This document shows positions 63,669-64,000 of a DNA stretch of 64,000 nt, in pieces. Source of the stretch: Gillisella vitis (GTDB lineage: Bacteria; Pseudomonadota; Alphaproteobacteria; Rhizobiales; Rhizobiaceae); NCBI RefSeq assembly GCF_001541345.2, contig NZ_LMVL02000001.1, forward strand, positions 868,001 to 932,000, in the 5' to 3' direction. A program made the translations under genes and the position numbers. Position 1 is the first letter of the stretch. Every line of letters starts with the position of its first letter. Under the pieces are notes generated by a model, which did no database searches, had not been told where the DNA came from, and saw only the letters and a program-made list of their open reading frames with translations.

Positions 63669-64000
63669 TTAGTTCTGGATGAACCATTGCTCGGTATTGC
63701 TGGGCGCCGGGCTTGGATAGACCCAGGAGGTCGGCGCATTGTTCATCACGTTGTGCAGGTTCTTGGCCTTGACGGCGAAGCCAGCGGGCGGTGTCGAAAT
63801 CGCAATCGTGTAGAACTGGTCGGCGGCAATATCGAGAATCTGCTGGAACAGCGCCGTCTGCTTGGTCTGATCGGTGGTGGACTTGATCTGGTTATACAGA
63901 TCCCACTGTTTCTTGACCGGCTCCGGCGGCTCTTCTCCACCCTGCATCTTCAGGTAAGCCTTGCCCCAGGCAACGGCATAGTTGGATTCGATTGAGACCG
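63669..64000 (-). CDS. ABC transporter substrate-binding protein, family 5 (C-terminal part)
   Basis: The gene runs off the right edge of the window. The last 109 or so codons are visible. Conserved end motifs are the helix KQWDLYNQIKSTTDQTKQ, QILDIAADQFYTIAIS and the C-terminal NTEQWFIQN. This is the usual ending of family 5 binding proteins in rhizobial sugar/peptide importers. It should be the first gene of the sugar-acid operon that runs down to 54806. The 153-base gap to the permease gene holds no clear hairpin. Confidence 0.9.
   Translation of the reverse strand, partial: VSIESNYAVAWGKAYLKMQGGEEPPEPVKKQWDLYNQIKSTTDQTKQTALFQQILDIAADQFYTIAISTPPAGFAVKAKNLHNVMNNAPTSWVYPSPAPSNTEQWFIQN

Noticed and set aside
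1-64000. CRISPR arrays, tRNA or rRNA genes, integrases, insertion sequences
   Set aside because: No regularly spaced repeats, tRNA-like cloverleaf at gene ends, transposase or integrase motifs were seen. Dispersed palindromic repeats are the only repetitive DNA.

Overview
The window looks like a chromosome or large secondary replicon of a Rhizobiaceae alphaproteobacterium (Rhizobium, Agrobacterium or Allorhizobium type). The evidence is moderately high GC, many solute-binding-protein ABC importers, dense ATGA-overlapping operons, rhizobial palindromic repeats at 6946-6992, 31252-31359 and 49478-49511, and a biuret hydrolase whose sequence and active-site numbering match the characterised Rhizobium leguminosarum enzyme as I remember it. 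No species can be named from the sequence alone. There are no rRNA, tRNA, phage, transposase or CRISPR features.

Layout. 27-6903 (+): a dipeptide/oligopeptide-type ABC importer followed by an amidase-signature hydrolase. 7084-17445 (-): a ten-gene nitrogen-scavenging operon. It contains a BMP-family ABC importer, formamidase, biuret hydrolase, a cyanuric-acid/barbiturate ring-opening amidohydrolase, a second cysteine hydrolase that is probably triuret hydrolase, a cupin and allophanate hydrolase. It is preceded by a near-consensus sigma-54 promoter (17505-17520) overlapping a repeated TGTATGCA site, and faces a divergent GntR/FCD regulator (17788). 18490-23777 (-): a second peptide-type importer with fused ATPases. 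23860-32908: an amine/amino-acid catabolic region with two type II haloacid-dehalogenase-like proteins, a class III aminotransferase, a GNAT protein, a PuuB-like FAD oxidase, a PuuC-like aldehyde dehydrogenase, a cupin and an M20 deacetylase.

33061-38159: TetR regulator and a two-gene RND efflux pump. 38414-45725: propionyl-CoA catabolism, with carboxylase beta, two tandem paralogous 125-aa proteins of unknown function, carboxylase alpha, a ParD/ParE-type toxin-antitoxin pair and methylmalonyl-CoA mutase. 45830-49468: MarR regulator with an AaeB/AaeX/AaeA-like aromatic acid efflux system. 49515-54535: polar amino acid ABC importer with an RraA-family protein, divergent from a LysR regulator. 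54806-64000 (-): a sugar-acid operon. Its peptide-type ABC importer has permease and both ATPases in one reading frame. The operon also encodes an SMP-30 lactonase, a uronate-dehydrogenase-like enzyme, an SDR dehydrogenase and an FAH-family hydrolase. A carrier-like/thioesterase protein of unknown role interrupts it.

How it works together: most of the window is uptake plus hydrolysis or oxidation of small organic nitrogen and carbon compounds. The best supported pathway is cyanuric acid or triuret to biuret, allophanate, then ammonia and CO2, with control predicted by nitrogen status (sigma-54) and by a substrate-responsive GntR repressor. The least explained items are the paralogous pair between the carboxylase subunits, the thioesterase with a degenerate carrier domain, and the roles of the cupin and formamidase in the nitrogen operon.
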